DNA of 64,000 nt from positions 1,101,769 to 1,165,768 of the forward strand of contig MU004242.1 of NCBI GenBank assembly GCA_010405405.1, given 5' to 3'. Source of the DNA: Microthyrium microscopicum. Taxonomy: Eukaryota > Ascomycota > Dothideomycetes > Microthyriales > Microthyriaceae. The notes beneath the pieces were generated by a model. It worked only from the letters and a program-made list of their open reading frames with translations. It was not told where the DNA came from and ran no database searches. A program made the position numbers and the translations under genes. This document shows positions 20,601-33,973 of the stretch, one piece after another (within the stretch, counting starts at the first letter, position 1; every line of letters begins with the position of its first letter).

Positions 20601-23600
20601 TCGTCCGGCATACATGGAGGAATGGCAGCGATCCCTAAATACTGGTCAACAATTTTCGCACAAAGTACGACTGCGGCGCTTCGACAATGCTTATCGCTGG
20701 TTCTATGTTCGGGCAACTCCACTTAAAGACCGTAATCAAAGAACTGTTCATTGGGCAGGTACTTACATGGATATACACGAGCAACATACTGCAGAAGCTC
20801 ATGCGGCTCATCAACAAGAGACTGCAGCATCCGAAGCCAAGTATCGGGCTTTGGCCAATTCCAGCCCACAAATCGTATTTGCTGTATCGAGGGCTGGCGG
20901 CTTATCATTTTGCAATTCTCAGTGGATCAGCTATTCTGGCCAAACAGAACCCGAGGCCATGGGTGTAGGTTTCATGGACTTTGTACACCCTGAAGATCTT
21001 GCAAAATGTCGACTTCCAACTTTGAATGAGGATGGTACAGTTGAAGTGGACGCCCCAACGTCTCTACCCCCGGAGACTACACCAATCTCTAAGGGTGGCC
21101 AGCGTGACATCTCCGATACCTCATCGGAGAGTAGCAAAACCGTCACAAGCCCTGGCGTGGACTCATCGGAGGAAATCCATATGCCTCAGTCAAGATTATA
21201 CAAACTCGCTAGCACAGGTATTCTCAAGGTCGCACGAGACCAAGACGGCCGGCCATCATATACTACCGAGGTTCGTCTTCGGTCAAAAGACAATCAGTAC
21301 CGCTGGCACTTGATTCGAGTACTATTATCTGACCCGACACGGAAAGACGAAATCGACGAGGAGACGTGGTATGGGACATGTACTGACATTAACGATCACA
21401 AGATTCTCGAACAAAAGCTAAAAGATACCATGGATGCCAAGTCGAGGTTCTTAAGTAACATGTCCCACGAAATCAGGACACCACTCAACGGCATAACTGG
21501 CATGGTCAATTTCTTGATTGACAGTAGTCTCACGACCGAGCAAATGGAACATGTTAACATCATCCGAAACAGTACAGAAGGTCTTCGGGACCTCATCAAC
21601 GATATTTTGGACTTGTCCAAGGTTGAAGCTGGGATGATTACTCTCACAATGGACTGGATGCACGTACGATCTCTTATCGAAGAGGTCAATGATATAATGT
21701 TTGCCTTGGCTATGGACAAAGAGTTGGAACTCAACTACATTGTTGCTGAAGATGTGCCATCTTTGCTGAAAGGAGATCGATTCAGAGTTCGTCAAGTTCT
21801 ACTCAATGTCATTGGAAACGCGATCAAGTTTACAACGCACGGTGAAGTATTCATCCGATGCGAAGCAATGAAATCGAGAGCTGGGCTTGAGGATAATGAG
21901 GTCATGATCCGGTTCGAGGTCATGGATACTGGATCTGGATTCACAGAAAAGGAGGCAGAGTTCTTGTTCAAGCGGTTCAGTCAAATTGGCTCAGCCACTC
22001 AAACCGGTACTGGCCTCGGTTTGGCCATCTCAATGCAGCTTGTCGAACTGCATGGAGGGAAGATGACTGCTAACAGCGTTCCCAACAAAGGCTCAACATT
22101 CACATTCACCATCAAATGTACCACCTCTTCGGATGCAGAAAGGCCCAAGATGACTGCGGTATCTTCTGCAGATAGTGTAGAGCTTGCCGCCGCAGCAGTT
22201 CTACCAACCCCACAGCCCATTACAGAGACTTCTCAAGGTGTTCGATTTGCGAACAATAAGCCTCTGACCAAGTTTTCCCCTACTCAGACTCCTTCTCCGA
22301 GGATACATCATTCATCAGCCGCCTCATCAGGAAGCTCCGACCCATCTCTTCACACCGCCGACAGTAGCATTCGCTCTCAAAGATCTTCGGTCTCCTCCAT
22401 GATGTCTGAATTGGTTGCAAAGTCACCACCAATGCCTCTCGAAATGCCAGAGCGAATCAGAAGTGATCGCCTCAAGCCAAGTCCCTCAAGTACCGATGTC
22501 TCTTCTAGCGAGTCTGTCTCTACAGTTTCGACAGTCTCTACGGTCCGCCATGAGAAGAGGGCCGGCGAACGTAGTCCTTCACCTCGATTTCAACAGACTT
22601 TATTCTCAATTCTGGTTATTTGTTCATTTCAATATACTACGGAAGCAATTGTCAAGCACATTGATTTGACTATACCCAAGAGCGCCCCGCATCATATCAC
22701 GACCAGGCGCAGCGTAGTGGAGAGTGCCTCTCTGCTGACTGGCGATGATGCCGTACGCTTCTCACATATCGTCGTTGACTTACCCGAAGCGCAACAAGCA
22801 CTGGAAGTACTTCACCAAATCTTAACTTCGCCAGCTCATGCCAATACATGCGTTGTCATTATTGCAGATGTGAGACAACGTCGCGCACTCAGCTCGGCTT
22901 CGCACCATAACTTTGACAAGTTGGAGGCTGAACGCCGTCTTCGCTTCATTTTCAAACCACTCAAACCTTCAAAGATGGCAGTGGTGTTTGATCCGCAGAA
23001 GGAATCGGAAGTGTCCTCCGACATGGCACGCACCCAAAACAGTGCTCAGGCTGTGGCTATAACCCAGAAGATGATTTTTGATGAACTATCGAAGCGATTG
23101 GGCAATAAAGGCTTGCGAGTTCTTTTGGTTGAAGATAATAAGACCAGTCAAATGGTAAGTACCCTCTTCTCTAATTACTCAGCATCGCACTAACAGCTTC
23201 TAGGTTCTTCTAAGGTTCCTGAAACGCGTATCAATCACCGTGGAGTGTGTCCAGGACGGGTTGCAGTGCACCGAAAAGGTTTTATCGCAACCTCATGGAT
23301 ACTACTCCCTCATTCTCGTAGGTTATATCTTCAAACATTTGCATTACATTCTGACAATCTCTCCTAGTGCGATCTCCACATGCCAATCAAAGATGGCTAC
23401 CAAACCACCAAAGACATCCGTCACTGGGAGCGACAAAACCAATACCCCTATATGCCTATCGTCGCCCTTTCAGCCAATGTCCTCGGTGATGTCTATGCCA
23501 AGTGCGCCGAAGCTGGTTTCAATAGCTATGTCACCAAGCCCGTAGACTTTAAAGAGCTACGCGATGCGCTTGTCAAGTTCCTCGACCCACCTGAAGCCGA

Positions 23601-23640
23601 ACGCGCCAAAGGACCAGTGTTCATGCGAGTCAAGCATTGA
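17635..23640 (+). CDS. Hybrid histidine kinase (GAF-PAS-PAS-HisKA-HATPase-REC)
   Basis: Exons 17635-23154, 23204-23317 and 23368-23640 (introns 49 and 50 nt) give 1,968 residues. The first ~270 residues are Ser/Thr/Pro-rich and disordered. A GAF-like domain begins at LYDLTLMLSLDPGMDAWW (~272) and seems to be split by a long low-complexity insert, resuming around 620-745. PAS domains lie at ~935-1055 and ~1065-1260. The phosphoacceptor is His1278 in FLSNMSHEIRTPLNG. The ATPase has NVIGNAIKF, DTGSGF and GTGLGLAI. The receiver has VEDN (Asp1834), the phospho-Asp1880 in CDLHMPIKDGY and the Lys of VTKPVD. It should autophosphorylate and relay to a Ypd1-type HPt protein. No membrane helix is present, so it is probably cytosolic. 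The fungal HHK group is not assigned. Confidence 0.93.
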
Positions 23641-24512
23641 GCTGTGCTAAGCGTTGTGGCTGGTAATTCGCATATGGCCTGAACGATATAACGTAATGTA
23701 TTCTTCCCCCCTTCACAGCTTAGCCCTTGTTCTACTACCACATACCTATCTACCTACCTATTCATGAGCATACACATTTGTAACCATCACATCGCATGGC
23801 GCTCATCGTGGCGGCCTTATCTTTGCGTTTCTGCATCGGATCCGGTGCTACCTATCTCGTTTTCTTTCTGGGTGTTTTTGGCGCTTCTGCAAAAAAGATA
23901 AAATAAGCCGTTTTATCAAAGTCTATGTTGGACTTTACGCATCTTGGCGCTTTTCTAGTTCTTATTACTCTTACAAACCTCTCTCAATTTTCATGCGTTT
24001 CTTTCACTGTCCTTTTCATTGCGCTGGAGCCGGTGGTCTAGGCTGGCGTTTCATTGTACAATTACTCTTGGTGTGGTGGCTGGGATACCTAATTCGGTTC
24101 TTGTCTTTGGGTTGTATGTAGGTTTATGGATACGAGGAGCCTTTGAGATTCTCTAAGGTGATGGTGGGAGTAAAGTGTGTTGGTGGGTGTAAAGTGTGTG
24201 TATTGGTAGTCTGAGCGATGTTGAAGAATGAATAGACGTCTTATGATGGACATCTTGATATAAACCTCTTTCCATCTCAAAGTAAAGTGCATAGTAAATG
24301 TGAAATTGTGGCAAATGGCTCTATAATGTACAATCGACGACCCAGTTCGTTTTTTCGCTTTGCCCATTCAGTCTGCGCCAGATATCCAGACTCATCTACA
24401 AAATCTCCTAAACGCCACACGACCTTCCACTTCCTCAATATCTATGGTCGCCTTTTCTTCTCGTACAAAACTCCTGGTTACAAGATTGGTTGTTGGTTGA
24501 CATATTGTGTGT
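23641..24512. other. Convergent 3' region of kinase and OST3/6
   Basis: 872 bp with 3' untranslated sequence of two converging genes. T-rich stretches around 23870-24000 fit processing signals. Small frames on the minus strand (24089-24367) show no motif. Confidence 0.45.
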
Positions 24513-25544
24513 TTAGAATGGTGGGAGATAGAATGGGTATCCGCCATTCTTCATGCGGAAGATGTTGAGGAGGAAGGAGTAGACGAGGAATAGTCCGCCG
24601 GACCAGACGAGGACGGCGACTTGTTGGCCTTTTGGGTCTGCAATGCGGGGACATTTCAGCGCGAGGTTGATGGCTGCGAAGGAGAGGATGCCATCTAGAA
24701 AACATCGTTAGCAAAATAGAATCGCCGTGATTTGATAGCGAGGCAACTTACAGATTGCAGCAATGATCTGCGTCTCCATACCGTTCTGATTCTGGAATCC
24801 GTTTGCAAAGTATGAAACTCCTCCATTAGCATCGCCAGTCACGTATGGCACTTTACGGATATGGTTGAACATATGTCCGGACGTAAACAGTAGCACTAGC
24901 AACAAGCTGACTGCTGCCCATACGTTCCTGTTCTGCACAACGGGTAGCATATATGGCGCTGCTACCGTCACCATCGTCACAGCACCAATTACCATCGTTG
25001 TGACGAACGCTGCTTTCATATAATTGAATGGCCTGTATATCGCTGGCTTCGCTCCTCCCTCTGGCATGTTCTGCAAAATCCAGCTGTGTAGTTGTTCAGC
25101 CGTCGCCATACCAGTGAAATCGTACCGCAGCGGTGATCCATCGGACTTTGCATTTGAACCAGATGTCGCAGGGTATAGGAAGATTACGGGTGCGTGTTGG
25201 AGTCCTAGCTTTGCGAATGTCTGGCGGCCATCGGCGAAGTCGAGAGTCGCAAAGACGAGGTTTGTGGCTCCTGAGCGGTCGCCCTTTTGCCAGGAACGTG
25301 CCAGGACGTCCCATTCAGGCTGGAATTCCTGGCAGGCTTTGCAGCCAAATTTGGCGTCCATTGCCGTGAGGAGGAGCATGGTGGCATGGTCGCGAGGCGT
25401 TGATGTTAGGGAGGAGAATGTGTTGTCTGTGAGCTTGATGGGGAAGGTTTGCTTGAGGGCGGCTGTGTAGCCTTCTGATTTCGCGGCGAGAACTGTGAGA
25501 GGGGCGAGGAGAAGCCCCGATAAGAGGGATAGTGATGGCCTCAT
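24513..25544 (-). CDS. OST3: Oligosaccharyltransferase subunit Ost3/Ost6
   Basis: Exons 25544-24752 and 24694-24513 with a 57-nt intron give 324 residues. The signal peptide MRPSLSLLSGLLLAPLTVLA decides the start; an open frame continues upstream only through non-ATG codons and an unlikely leader. The lumenal thioredoxin-like domain carries the redox motif C-K-A-C (FGCKACQEF), as in Ost3/Ost6/TUSC3. Four hydrophobic helices follow, and exon 2 adds the last two, with YGILSFAAINLALKCPRI and an ending YPFYLPPF. The protein sits in the ER membrane and helps N-glycosylation by holding substrate cysteines transiently. Sequence alone does not separate Ost3 from Ost6; filamentous fungi generally have one such gene. 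Divergent from RPA190 with only 293 bp between start codons. Confidence 0.93.
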
Positions 25545-25837
25545 GATGGGCAATTGACAATTGGTGGGGAGGTGGGAGGAGTTGTTTTGATGCGGTGATG
25601 GAGCTTTCAGGAGGAGCTTGACAGGTGTCGTGGCCAGAAATGTAAGATGCATAAGATAAGATCCTCGAGCATCTTATCATGCTGCATGGATTGCAGGGAT
25701 TACAGAATGTCGAAATCTTGGCATTTTCAACTCCAACTTTTTTTCGTGTCGAAGCTCCAGTCCCCGCCATTATTTTGTTCTGGTGTCGCCTTCGTGATTT
25801 GTTTTCGCACTGGCTTTTAGAGCGCACAGTGTTAACG
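25545..25837. promoter_or_regulatory. Compact divergent promoter OST3/6 - RPA190
   Basis: 293 bp between two divergent start codons of growth-linked genes. An AAGATGCATAAGATAAGATCCTCGAGCATCTTATC-type inverted pair lies at ~25645-25679 (GATAAGAT and ATCTTATC arms), giving GATA-type sites in opposite orientations. The pairing is visible; function is inference. Confidence 0.45.
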
Positions 25838-28800
25838 ATGAATCCTTCGCGATCAATACCGAGTCAAATAGGCTCCATAGAGTTCGGCTTTCTCTCCTCC
25901 AAAGACATTAAATCGCTCTCCGTCTCCAGAATCACGAATCCTACCACTTTCAATTCCCTACTGCACCCGAACGTTGGAGGCTTATATGACCCAGCTCTTG
26001 GGTCTTTCCAAAATCAGCCGTAAGTATTTTACGCAAACCTCAAAGATATCTCATCTCATTCATTCTAGATGCGCCACTTGCCATCTGCGGCAACTCGATG
26101 GCTGTCCAGGCCACAGCGGCCACATCGAACTCCCTCTCAAAGTTTACCATCCTACATATATTGACCAACTGCTGCGACTCCTCAATGGCAAATGTGTCTT
26201 CTGCCATCACTTCAAGATCCCTCGAACAGCCGCCAACCGATTCATTAGCAAGCTCCGTCTCATCAATGTGAATGCCTTATACGAAGCCGCGTCGCTAGAC
26301 GAGCAGGTTGCGAAGGTAGTCAATAGCGAGTCGGCCAACATAGGCTCAGACTCAGATGCTGCCGATGACAATGAGACCACAATCGAACTTCAGAACAGAT
26401 ACGTACAAAAGATACTCAAGAGGAAACGGCGCGAGGGCACCAATACACGTGCAGACTACACCGAGTCTGTTTCAGAAGCGCGAAAGAATTTGATCAAGGA
26501 ACTGATGACTGAAGTTGGAAAAGACCGGCTGTGCGGTACATGTCATGGCCGATCGCCACGCTTTCGAAAAGAGAGATCTGTCAAAGTTTTCATGAAAGGT
26601 CTCAACCAAAAACAGATGACACACAACGCAAACGCCGAGCTAAGAATGAAGAATCCCCTGGGAATCATCGCCGAACGTCGACAGAGGGAAATGAATGGTG
26701 TCACGCCAACCAAGCCTCGCGCTCCAGAGGATGGTCGTCCCGACATGATGCACTATGCTGTTGGAGGCGATGGCAGTGACGAAGCCTCCAACAGTGATGG
26801 CTCTCAAGCGGGCGATGCGCTCGAAACAGAAGACATGCTCTTATCCAAAGATATCATGGAAGACAGAACAACAGTTCGTACCACCAAAAAGGCGGCCACA
26901 GCAGCGGATACCTATATGGGGGCCGATGAAATACATGCAGCCATGGTACTACTTTTCGAACACGAATCAGAGTTGCTACGACTGGTTTATAGCCCGCGTT
27001 CGAAAGGCAAAATCCTCAGCGCCTTGTCTGCAGATATGTTCTTCATCGATACTATCTTAGTCCCACCAAATCGGTTTAGACCCGAAAATCCCGGAGACGG
27101 CGATGCAGTTACAGAACATGCGAGAAACAATCTGTTCAAAGCAATCTTATCTTGCATCACCTCTATTCAGCAAATTCACCAAGAAATGAGTGGAAAGAAG
27201 GCAGCGGAGCAAGGACGTCGAATCAGAGGAGAAACAGAGCTCAAAATGGCTCAAGTTGAGCTACAGGAGAACGTTAATGGGCTCATTGACAAGGGTAGTT
27301 CCCGATTCAGCAACAATGAGCGACAAGCCGATGGAATTAAACAGACTCTTGAAAAGAAAGAAGGTCTGTTCCGACAAAACATGATGGGCAAACGTGTCAA
27401 TTTTGCTGGCAGAAGTGTCATTTCACCAGATCCAAATATTGAGACGAGCGAAATTGGTGTCCCGCCAGTCTTTGCTTCCAAACTGACCTATCCGGAGCCT
27501 GTCAACAGACACAACTTCTACGAAATGAGAGAAGCCGTGATAAATGGCCCGGATACTTGGCCTGGAGCTGCGGCAATTGAACTTGAAGATGGCCAAATCC
27601 TCTCGCTAAACGGCAAATCGGTGGAGGAGCGTCTAGCATTAGCTAACCAACTCTTAACTCCATCCGAAGGGTCAAGCGACAACGGTGTAACCAGCAAAAA
27701 AGTTCATCGCCATTTAAACAATGGCGATATGGTCATCATGAATCGACAACCCACCCTACACAAACCTTCCATGATGTGTCATCGGGTTCGTGTCCTTGTT
27801 GGTGAGAAGACAATTCGCATGCACTACGCCAATTGCAACACCTACAATGCAGATTTCGATGGAGACGAAATGAATATGCACTTTCCGCAGACTGAACTTG
27901 CACGAGCAGAAGCAAACCTGATAGCAGACACCGACCACCAGTATCTGTCCTCGACTGCTGGTACGCCATTAAGAGGTCTCATCCAGGATCACATTTCAAT
28001 CAGTGTTCACTTGAGCAGCCGAGATACTTTCTACGACCGAGAAGAATATCTACAAATCATCTACGCTGCGTTACGGCCCGAGCACGGCCATACCGTAAGT
28101 GGTCGCCTCCAGTTTGTAGATCCGGCCATTTGGAAACCTGCAGCTCGGTGGACTGGAAAACAAGTCTACGACACGCTACTGCTCAATCTTACTCCTGAGG
28201 GACATCCTGGTCTCACTCTTCTATCAAAAACGAAAACCCCGGGTCATTTCTGGGGAGATGTGTTTGGCAAAGAAGAAGAAAAGGTTCTCATCAAGGACGG
28301 TCACTTGATCACTGGAATCATTGACAAGCAACATATCGGTCCATCTCTTGGAGGTTTAGTCCACGCCACATACGAGACTCTAGGGCATACTATTGCTGGA
28401 AAGCTTCTTAGCTGTATCGGTCGCATGCTCACGAAACTTCTTCATATGCAGGCTTTCTCTTGTGGTGTTTACGACTTGGTCATGACACCAGAAGGTGAGA
28501 AATCACGAAAAGAGTTGATGAAAAAGGCAAACGATATCGGCCTGGAAGCGGCTGCAAAGTATGTCACTTTGGAGAAACAATCTCCAACCTCTGACGACCC
28601 AGAGCTTCTCAGACGTCTCGAGGAGGTTTTGCGCGACGATGAAAAACAGAAAGTTCTCGATGATTTCTCAAAAGGAGCTGGTGGGGCTCTTTCTTCAGAG
28701 ATTACGCGAGAGTGTTTACCCAACGGCTTGGTACGAAAGTTTCCAAAGAATCAGATGCAGCTGATGACAAATTCTGGTGCCAAAGGATCCATGGTCAATG

Positions 28801-31088
28801 CCAATCTTATCTCCTGCAACCTTGGACAACAGGTTCTAGAAGGTCGACGTGTCCCGACGATGGTTAGTGGCAAGACGCTTCCATGCTTCAAGCCATTCGA
28901 TTCCCATGTTCGGGCAGGTGGTTATATCGTTGATCGTTTCTTGACTGGCGTCAACCCACAAGAATACTACTTTCACGCCATGGCTGGTCGTGAAGGTTTG
29001 ATTGATACCGCTGTTAAAACATCTCGCTCGGGTTATCTTCAGCGTTGTCTCGTCAAAGGAATGGAAGGCCTTCGTGTTGAGTATGATTGCTCAGTTCGAG
29101 ACTCGGGAGATGGATCCATTGTTCAGTTCCTTTATGGTGAAGATGGTCTGGACACCTGCAAGTCAACATATATCGACAAGTTCAAGTTCATGTCCGACAA
29201 TTTCATCGCCATCTACGGCCGCTTGAACGTACACGAAGAGTACCCCATAGTTCATTTGGAAGATGCAGCAAAGCACAACCGAAAGGCAACTCGAGTTTCG
29301 AAACGAGGACGAGCCACTCCTTTGGATCCAGCAATCTCTTTATACAATCCAAGCGTCCATGCTGGCAGTATGTCAGAAAAATATTACCGTGCGGTAAAGG
29401 CATTTGTGGACTCGAATCCTGACAACATATTTGCGGACAAGGCGACTGGACACAAAGGTCTCTCAGCAAAAGCATTCGACTTTTTGACTGAAATGCAATA
29501 TCTCAAGGCACTTGCTGAACCTGGCGAAGCTGTTGGAGTAGTGGCAGCACAGTCAGTCGGCGAACCTTCAACACAGATGACACTCAACACCTTCCATTTG
29601 GCTGGTCACTCCTCGAAGAACGTCACGCTTGGTATACCCCGGCTTCGAGAAATCGTCATGACAGCTTCTGATCATATATCCACCCCCAATATGACTCTCA
29701 CACTTCAATCAACTGTTACTGTGGAGCAGGGCGAAAAGTTCGCCAAAGAGATCACCAGACTTTCTTTAGCTGAAGTTGTGGACAAGACTAGCGTCGTGGA
29801 AACAACCAGAACTGGCGGTTCCTTTTCGAGCTCTAAATTCTATAAGATCCGTTTCGATTTCTTCCCCGCGAAAGAATACGAGGCAGAGTACAATATCAAG
29901 GTCCGGACCGTGCTGACCAGTATTGTTGAGGGCTTCATACCATATATCACAAAGCTGATCGCCAAAGAGATGCACAAACGTGGTGTCAAGCCAGGGACAG
30001 TCACAGACGCCATGCCCGCAATAGGACAATCAGCTGGCCGCTCAGAGGAACATGCTGCTGCGTTAGCCCGTCGCGCTGCTGATTCGGACGACGACTCTGA
30101 TGACGGCGAGAATGAGGAAGACATGGGTATGGATGCCGCTAAGAATCGAATGAAACGATCGGAAATGGACGACTTCGGTGAGGCAAAAGACGCAGAAGAT
30201 CTCGAAGCTGCTTCACAGACGTCGGAAGCAGGTGATGACGATGAGGATAAACGCGTCGAAGCCATTGACAAGGAAGACGAGGAAGTTGATGACGACGAGG
30301 AGAAGGACGACTCGGACAATGATCGTATCTACATTACCGACTCGGCGTCAGCAATCTCAGCTTACGCTCGCGGCCACAAATGGAACAACACTCTCTGCGA
30401 CTTTTCCTTCGATCCGGCAGGTCGCTGGTGCGAAGCTACACTGGAATATGACGCGGACTCGCACAAACTTCTCATGCTTGCTTACGTCGAGACTGCTACT
30501 CACCATACTGTCCTCCAAGCACTACCTGGAATCAAGTCTTGCGTCCTCGATAAGAAGAACAAGAACTTAGATCGGCATACAGGTGACCTGGTGGAAGAGC
30601 CAGCTGTTATTACGGAAGGCTGCAATCTCATGGCAATTCGCGACTACACTCAATTCGTGAACCCAGATAAGGTGTTTACCAACGACATTGCAGCAGTCCG
30701 GAAAGTTTATGGCGTTGAAGCTTGTCGAGCAAATATTGTGCGCGAGATGGACGCTGTTTTTAAAGGTCACGCTATCGATGTGGATAATCGCCATCTCAAC
30801 CTGATTGCAGATACGATGACTCGTGCTGGTGGGTACTTGCCGTTCAGTCGAAACGGCATGAAGAATGCAGTCAGCGCGTTTATGAAGATGAGCTTTGAGA
30901 CGACGCTCGGTGTGCTCAAGGAGGCGGTTGCTGGACAGGAAACGGAGGATCTGAAGAATCCTAGTGCTCAACTAGTTGTGGGCAACTTGAGTGGTGTTGG
31001 TACAGGTAGCTTCAAGCTAATGGTGCCTAGTGCGAATGGGCAGGTACGTGATGATGATGAGGATAGTGATTCTGAGATGAGCGGGTAG
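25838..31088 (+). CDS. RPA190: RNA polymerase I largest subunit
   Basis: Exon 1 (25838-26019) and exon 2 (26069-31088), separated by a 49-nt intron, give 1,733 residues. The intron splits the codon just before the zinc-binding CATCHLRQLDGCPGHSGHIE. The catalytic metal-binding motif NADFDGDEMN is intact (Asp656, Asp658, Asp660), as are RQPTLHKPSMM and the bridge-helix/trigger-loop region (FHAMAGREGLIDTAVKTSRSGYLQR; VGEPSTQMTLNTFHLAG). An acidic Asp/Glu-rich insert around residues 1410-1480 is typical of the Pol I subunit and separates it from Rpb1; there is no CTD heptad repeat. The C-terminus ends in the usual VGTGSFKLMVP region plus an acidic tail. The enzyme transcribes rDNA in the nucleolus. 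Confidence 0.96.
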
Positions 31089-31613
31089 GGCCACAATAGC
31101 TTTGAGGAATCGAAGAAAAGTCGAGATTCAGCCATGACCGAAAGACATATACAACATATATATCTACCTACCTAGGTACATAATGATCACCAGCATCATA
31201 TATCAAGCTTGTCTCAGTGTACCACCGGCTCTCGATGGACGCCGCAACGGTAGCAATTTGGCACGGGACAATCTTTCAACGCTGGCTACTTCCTTACGTG
31301 AAAATGGAACCAGGCAGGGTATCTTCGTTACAAACTTTCATCTGGTGCAAAGGTGAAATGAAACAGCCAACAGCCACCAGCTTTACTGCAGCAAGAGTGT
31401 GCTGTTGACCGTTTGATCTGGAGATATCTCTTCCACATTTAAGCTTCCTCATAACTACTTTCCCTTTCTATTCTCCGGCAACACCAACATCCTATCATTC
31501 TGCAAGAGCACCAAAAAAAACTCACGGAAAAATCTCTTAACAAGACTCACGTCCGCGCATAAGAGCTGTCAACAATACCTTCTATTTACAAGATTAGCTG
31601 GTCTGTGTCCATA
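31089..31613. other. Intergenic, RPA190 to F-box-like copy 2
   Basis: No coding frame is supported. It contains one perfect TACCTAGGTA palindrome (31169-31178) near the RPA190 3' end. Confidence 0.45.
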
Positions 31614-32632
31614 ATGGTTGCTTCAGAGCCATTGAGTCACGTTACAAGCGACCTGCAAGTTGCTAACAAACAGACTGAACAGGCGGGCTCCTATCTGCTA
31701 AAACTGCCTCTTGAGATCCGACTGGAAATCTACGAGTACTTGCACATACCGGTAAGTCTCTCGGTTTCCATTTATTAACCAACGCTAACACATTATAGAC
31801 AAAGCGTAACTTTTGGTACTACCTGGCCATAGAATATGGAAAGGTCGCCCCGAAGATCGAGTTGAGGACAGCTCTAAAAGATCCACGAAAGAATCGACAT
31901 GTTCACCTTGAGATTCTGGCCACCTGCCGACAAATTCTTTATGAAGTCCTCCCTGAGGTAAACTCAAGTATTCTCTTTCGTCTCTATCTGAAGTCGATCA
32001 CACCACTTGATTCTTTGCCATTCAAGGCCAAAAACCTTGTAACCCGCCTCCGCATCGAGAGTCGAGAATCATTGCCCTTTTTCTGGATTTCTCCCAATCT
32101 AGTACTCCCAGCCTTGCAGGAATTGATCATCGCTATACCTATATCGTTTCAAGCGGCTTGGTACAAATGGCAGCGGGGAATGACCGTCAGTAACGCCGAT
32201 CTAATCAAAGGATTTGAGCGAGATCCCGTTTGCCGTCTACCTCGTAATGGTATAAAAGCTATATTTAACTTGAGTGGTCGTGTATTTACGGTCAAGCGGG
32301 TGATTCTCGAGTTCGACCTCGAAAACCATGCGCTCGGTTCGTACGCGCTTGGTCCTGATCACCGCCGGTCATTTGCTCGATCTTTTGACACCTGGTTCGA
32401 CCACGATCGCGAAGGGGTCAAATTCATCCGACGAATGACGCGACAGCTAGGCGCGTTTCCTGATCGGAAAGTAGTATGGCGATATAGGCCAAAGGAAGTG
32501 GATTACTATAGCTGTCGGCTTCTTGAAATGATTGCTGACGACGGAGAAACTCGGGATGAGAAATTGTGTGAGGTCTGGGATGAGGAGATGAAAGGTGTTA
32601 ATGTTACTAGTCGATTCGAAGAATTGAACTGA
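31614..32632 (+). CDS. F-box/2EXR-like protein, copy 2
   Basis: Exons 31614-31751 and 31799-32632 with a 47-nt intron (GTAAGT, GCTAAC branch site, ATTATAG) give 323 residues. The N-terminal motif YLLKLPLEIRLEIYEYLHIP and HLEILATCRQILYEV match copy 1 at 1813-2948, as does the intron position directly after Ile-Pro. Both proteins share RRxxxxFIRxMxxQLxAFPxRKVVWRY and end in LCEVW...TSRFEELN. This copy has intact splice sites and no internal stop, so it is likely functional. Function beyond a possible F-box-type protein interaction role is unknown. Confidence 0.8.
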
Positions 32633-33973
32633 ACAGTAGCGCCAGAACTCTTTTACCGGCCTTCAATGATAATTTGGGTACTCGAGGCCCCATCATTAGA
32701 CCAGAAGCTCTTATGGCCTTCGGTTGAATGTAATTGTACCCGACTGATTTGCGAAAATCTTCATATACCGTGAACCTTCTGTCTCCCACCGGCTCTTGCC
32801 AAAACTGCGACTATGGCTTCTTAAGCTCAACAAATACCCGTACTCGATATTTCTGACCCTGAGTTTAGTCACATAGAAAATTTGATATCTTTAGCACAAC
32901 AGTTGAAGTACCGTAAATGCATTCAACCAATAAAAACGGTGGATATACAGCACTAGTACACATTGGGGCAAGCGCTGTGGATCTACAACAATTTGTGCAA
33001 GGATCGACGCCATCTCAATGCCAATCCTTTAACTTCACCTCCTTCGACTGAATTGTTCTCCAATTTCCCGTGAGCCCATGTGTCTTTCCACTTGAAAGCT
33101 TGTTCTAAGTATGAGCTGGCCTACACGCTCGGTGTAGCGCGCTATTATCTACAATTCACTCCTATCCTCGAGGGCAGATAGTTGGCGAGAAGTTGACGAT
33201 ACACCCTCCTTGAGATTGTGATTGCGCGAGACCCTCTCCCCTTTGAGCTAACTTTCACATAACTCGGCCAATTACCTATGACAATAGACATAGCATGTAA
33301 AAGGTATTTGGGGAGGCTACTGCGATGGTCTACCTCCGACTCTCATAGGCTGCTTTATGCGCGAGTGGCTCAGTGTTATTGATATTAGTTTCACATGCGA
33401 AAGGGAAAGTGACTTGTAGCCACCTTCTCAAGCTACGTGTATAAACTTACCTCCCGGTTTGGTATTCGCATATTCCTGCTCAGAGGTAATCAAAAACAGA
33501 ATAAAATACAGGACTTCTTCAACCAGAAACTCCTAGGTTATTGAGTAGTTACTTTTAGATCGCGGGTTGGTACCAGACTCTACCTAGGTATCGCCAGAAT
33601 ATCATGGCACGATTTGGCAAGAAGTTGGGCAACTCAGTAACATATTTTGGGCAATTCGGTGACATATTTGAACCTGTGTTTTGTTGTGGACTGCTAGTTT
33701 CGTGGAGGTGGGCGGTGATGGCAGGGGCGACGAAGGGGGCTGTTTCAGTAACAAACAGGTGCTATCTAACGCCGGTTGGTGACGGTTCCTCCGTAGCTTC
33801 GACAACATCATCATAAAATCTAGTTTCCATCAAAATCCTCTGCGCCTTTGAACACCCCCACAACGGATCAAGCTGGCTCGCTAACCTGTACCGTACCGCC
33901 CATTTCAATTGCTTACTCGTCTTCCTCCCACCACGACTTCAGTTTCTACTTGATCCTTCTCGTTCCTACTATA
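32633..33973. other. Intergenic between F-box-like copies 2 and 3
   Basis: 1.3 kb with no supported gene. A TACCTAGGTA palindrome lies at 33581-33590. A 70-codon pair of overlapping frames near 33602-33816 is taken as chance. Confidence 0.4.
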
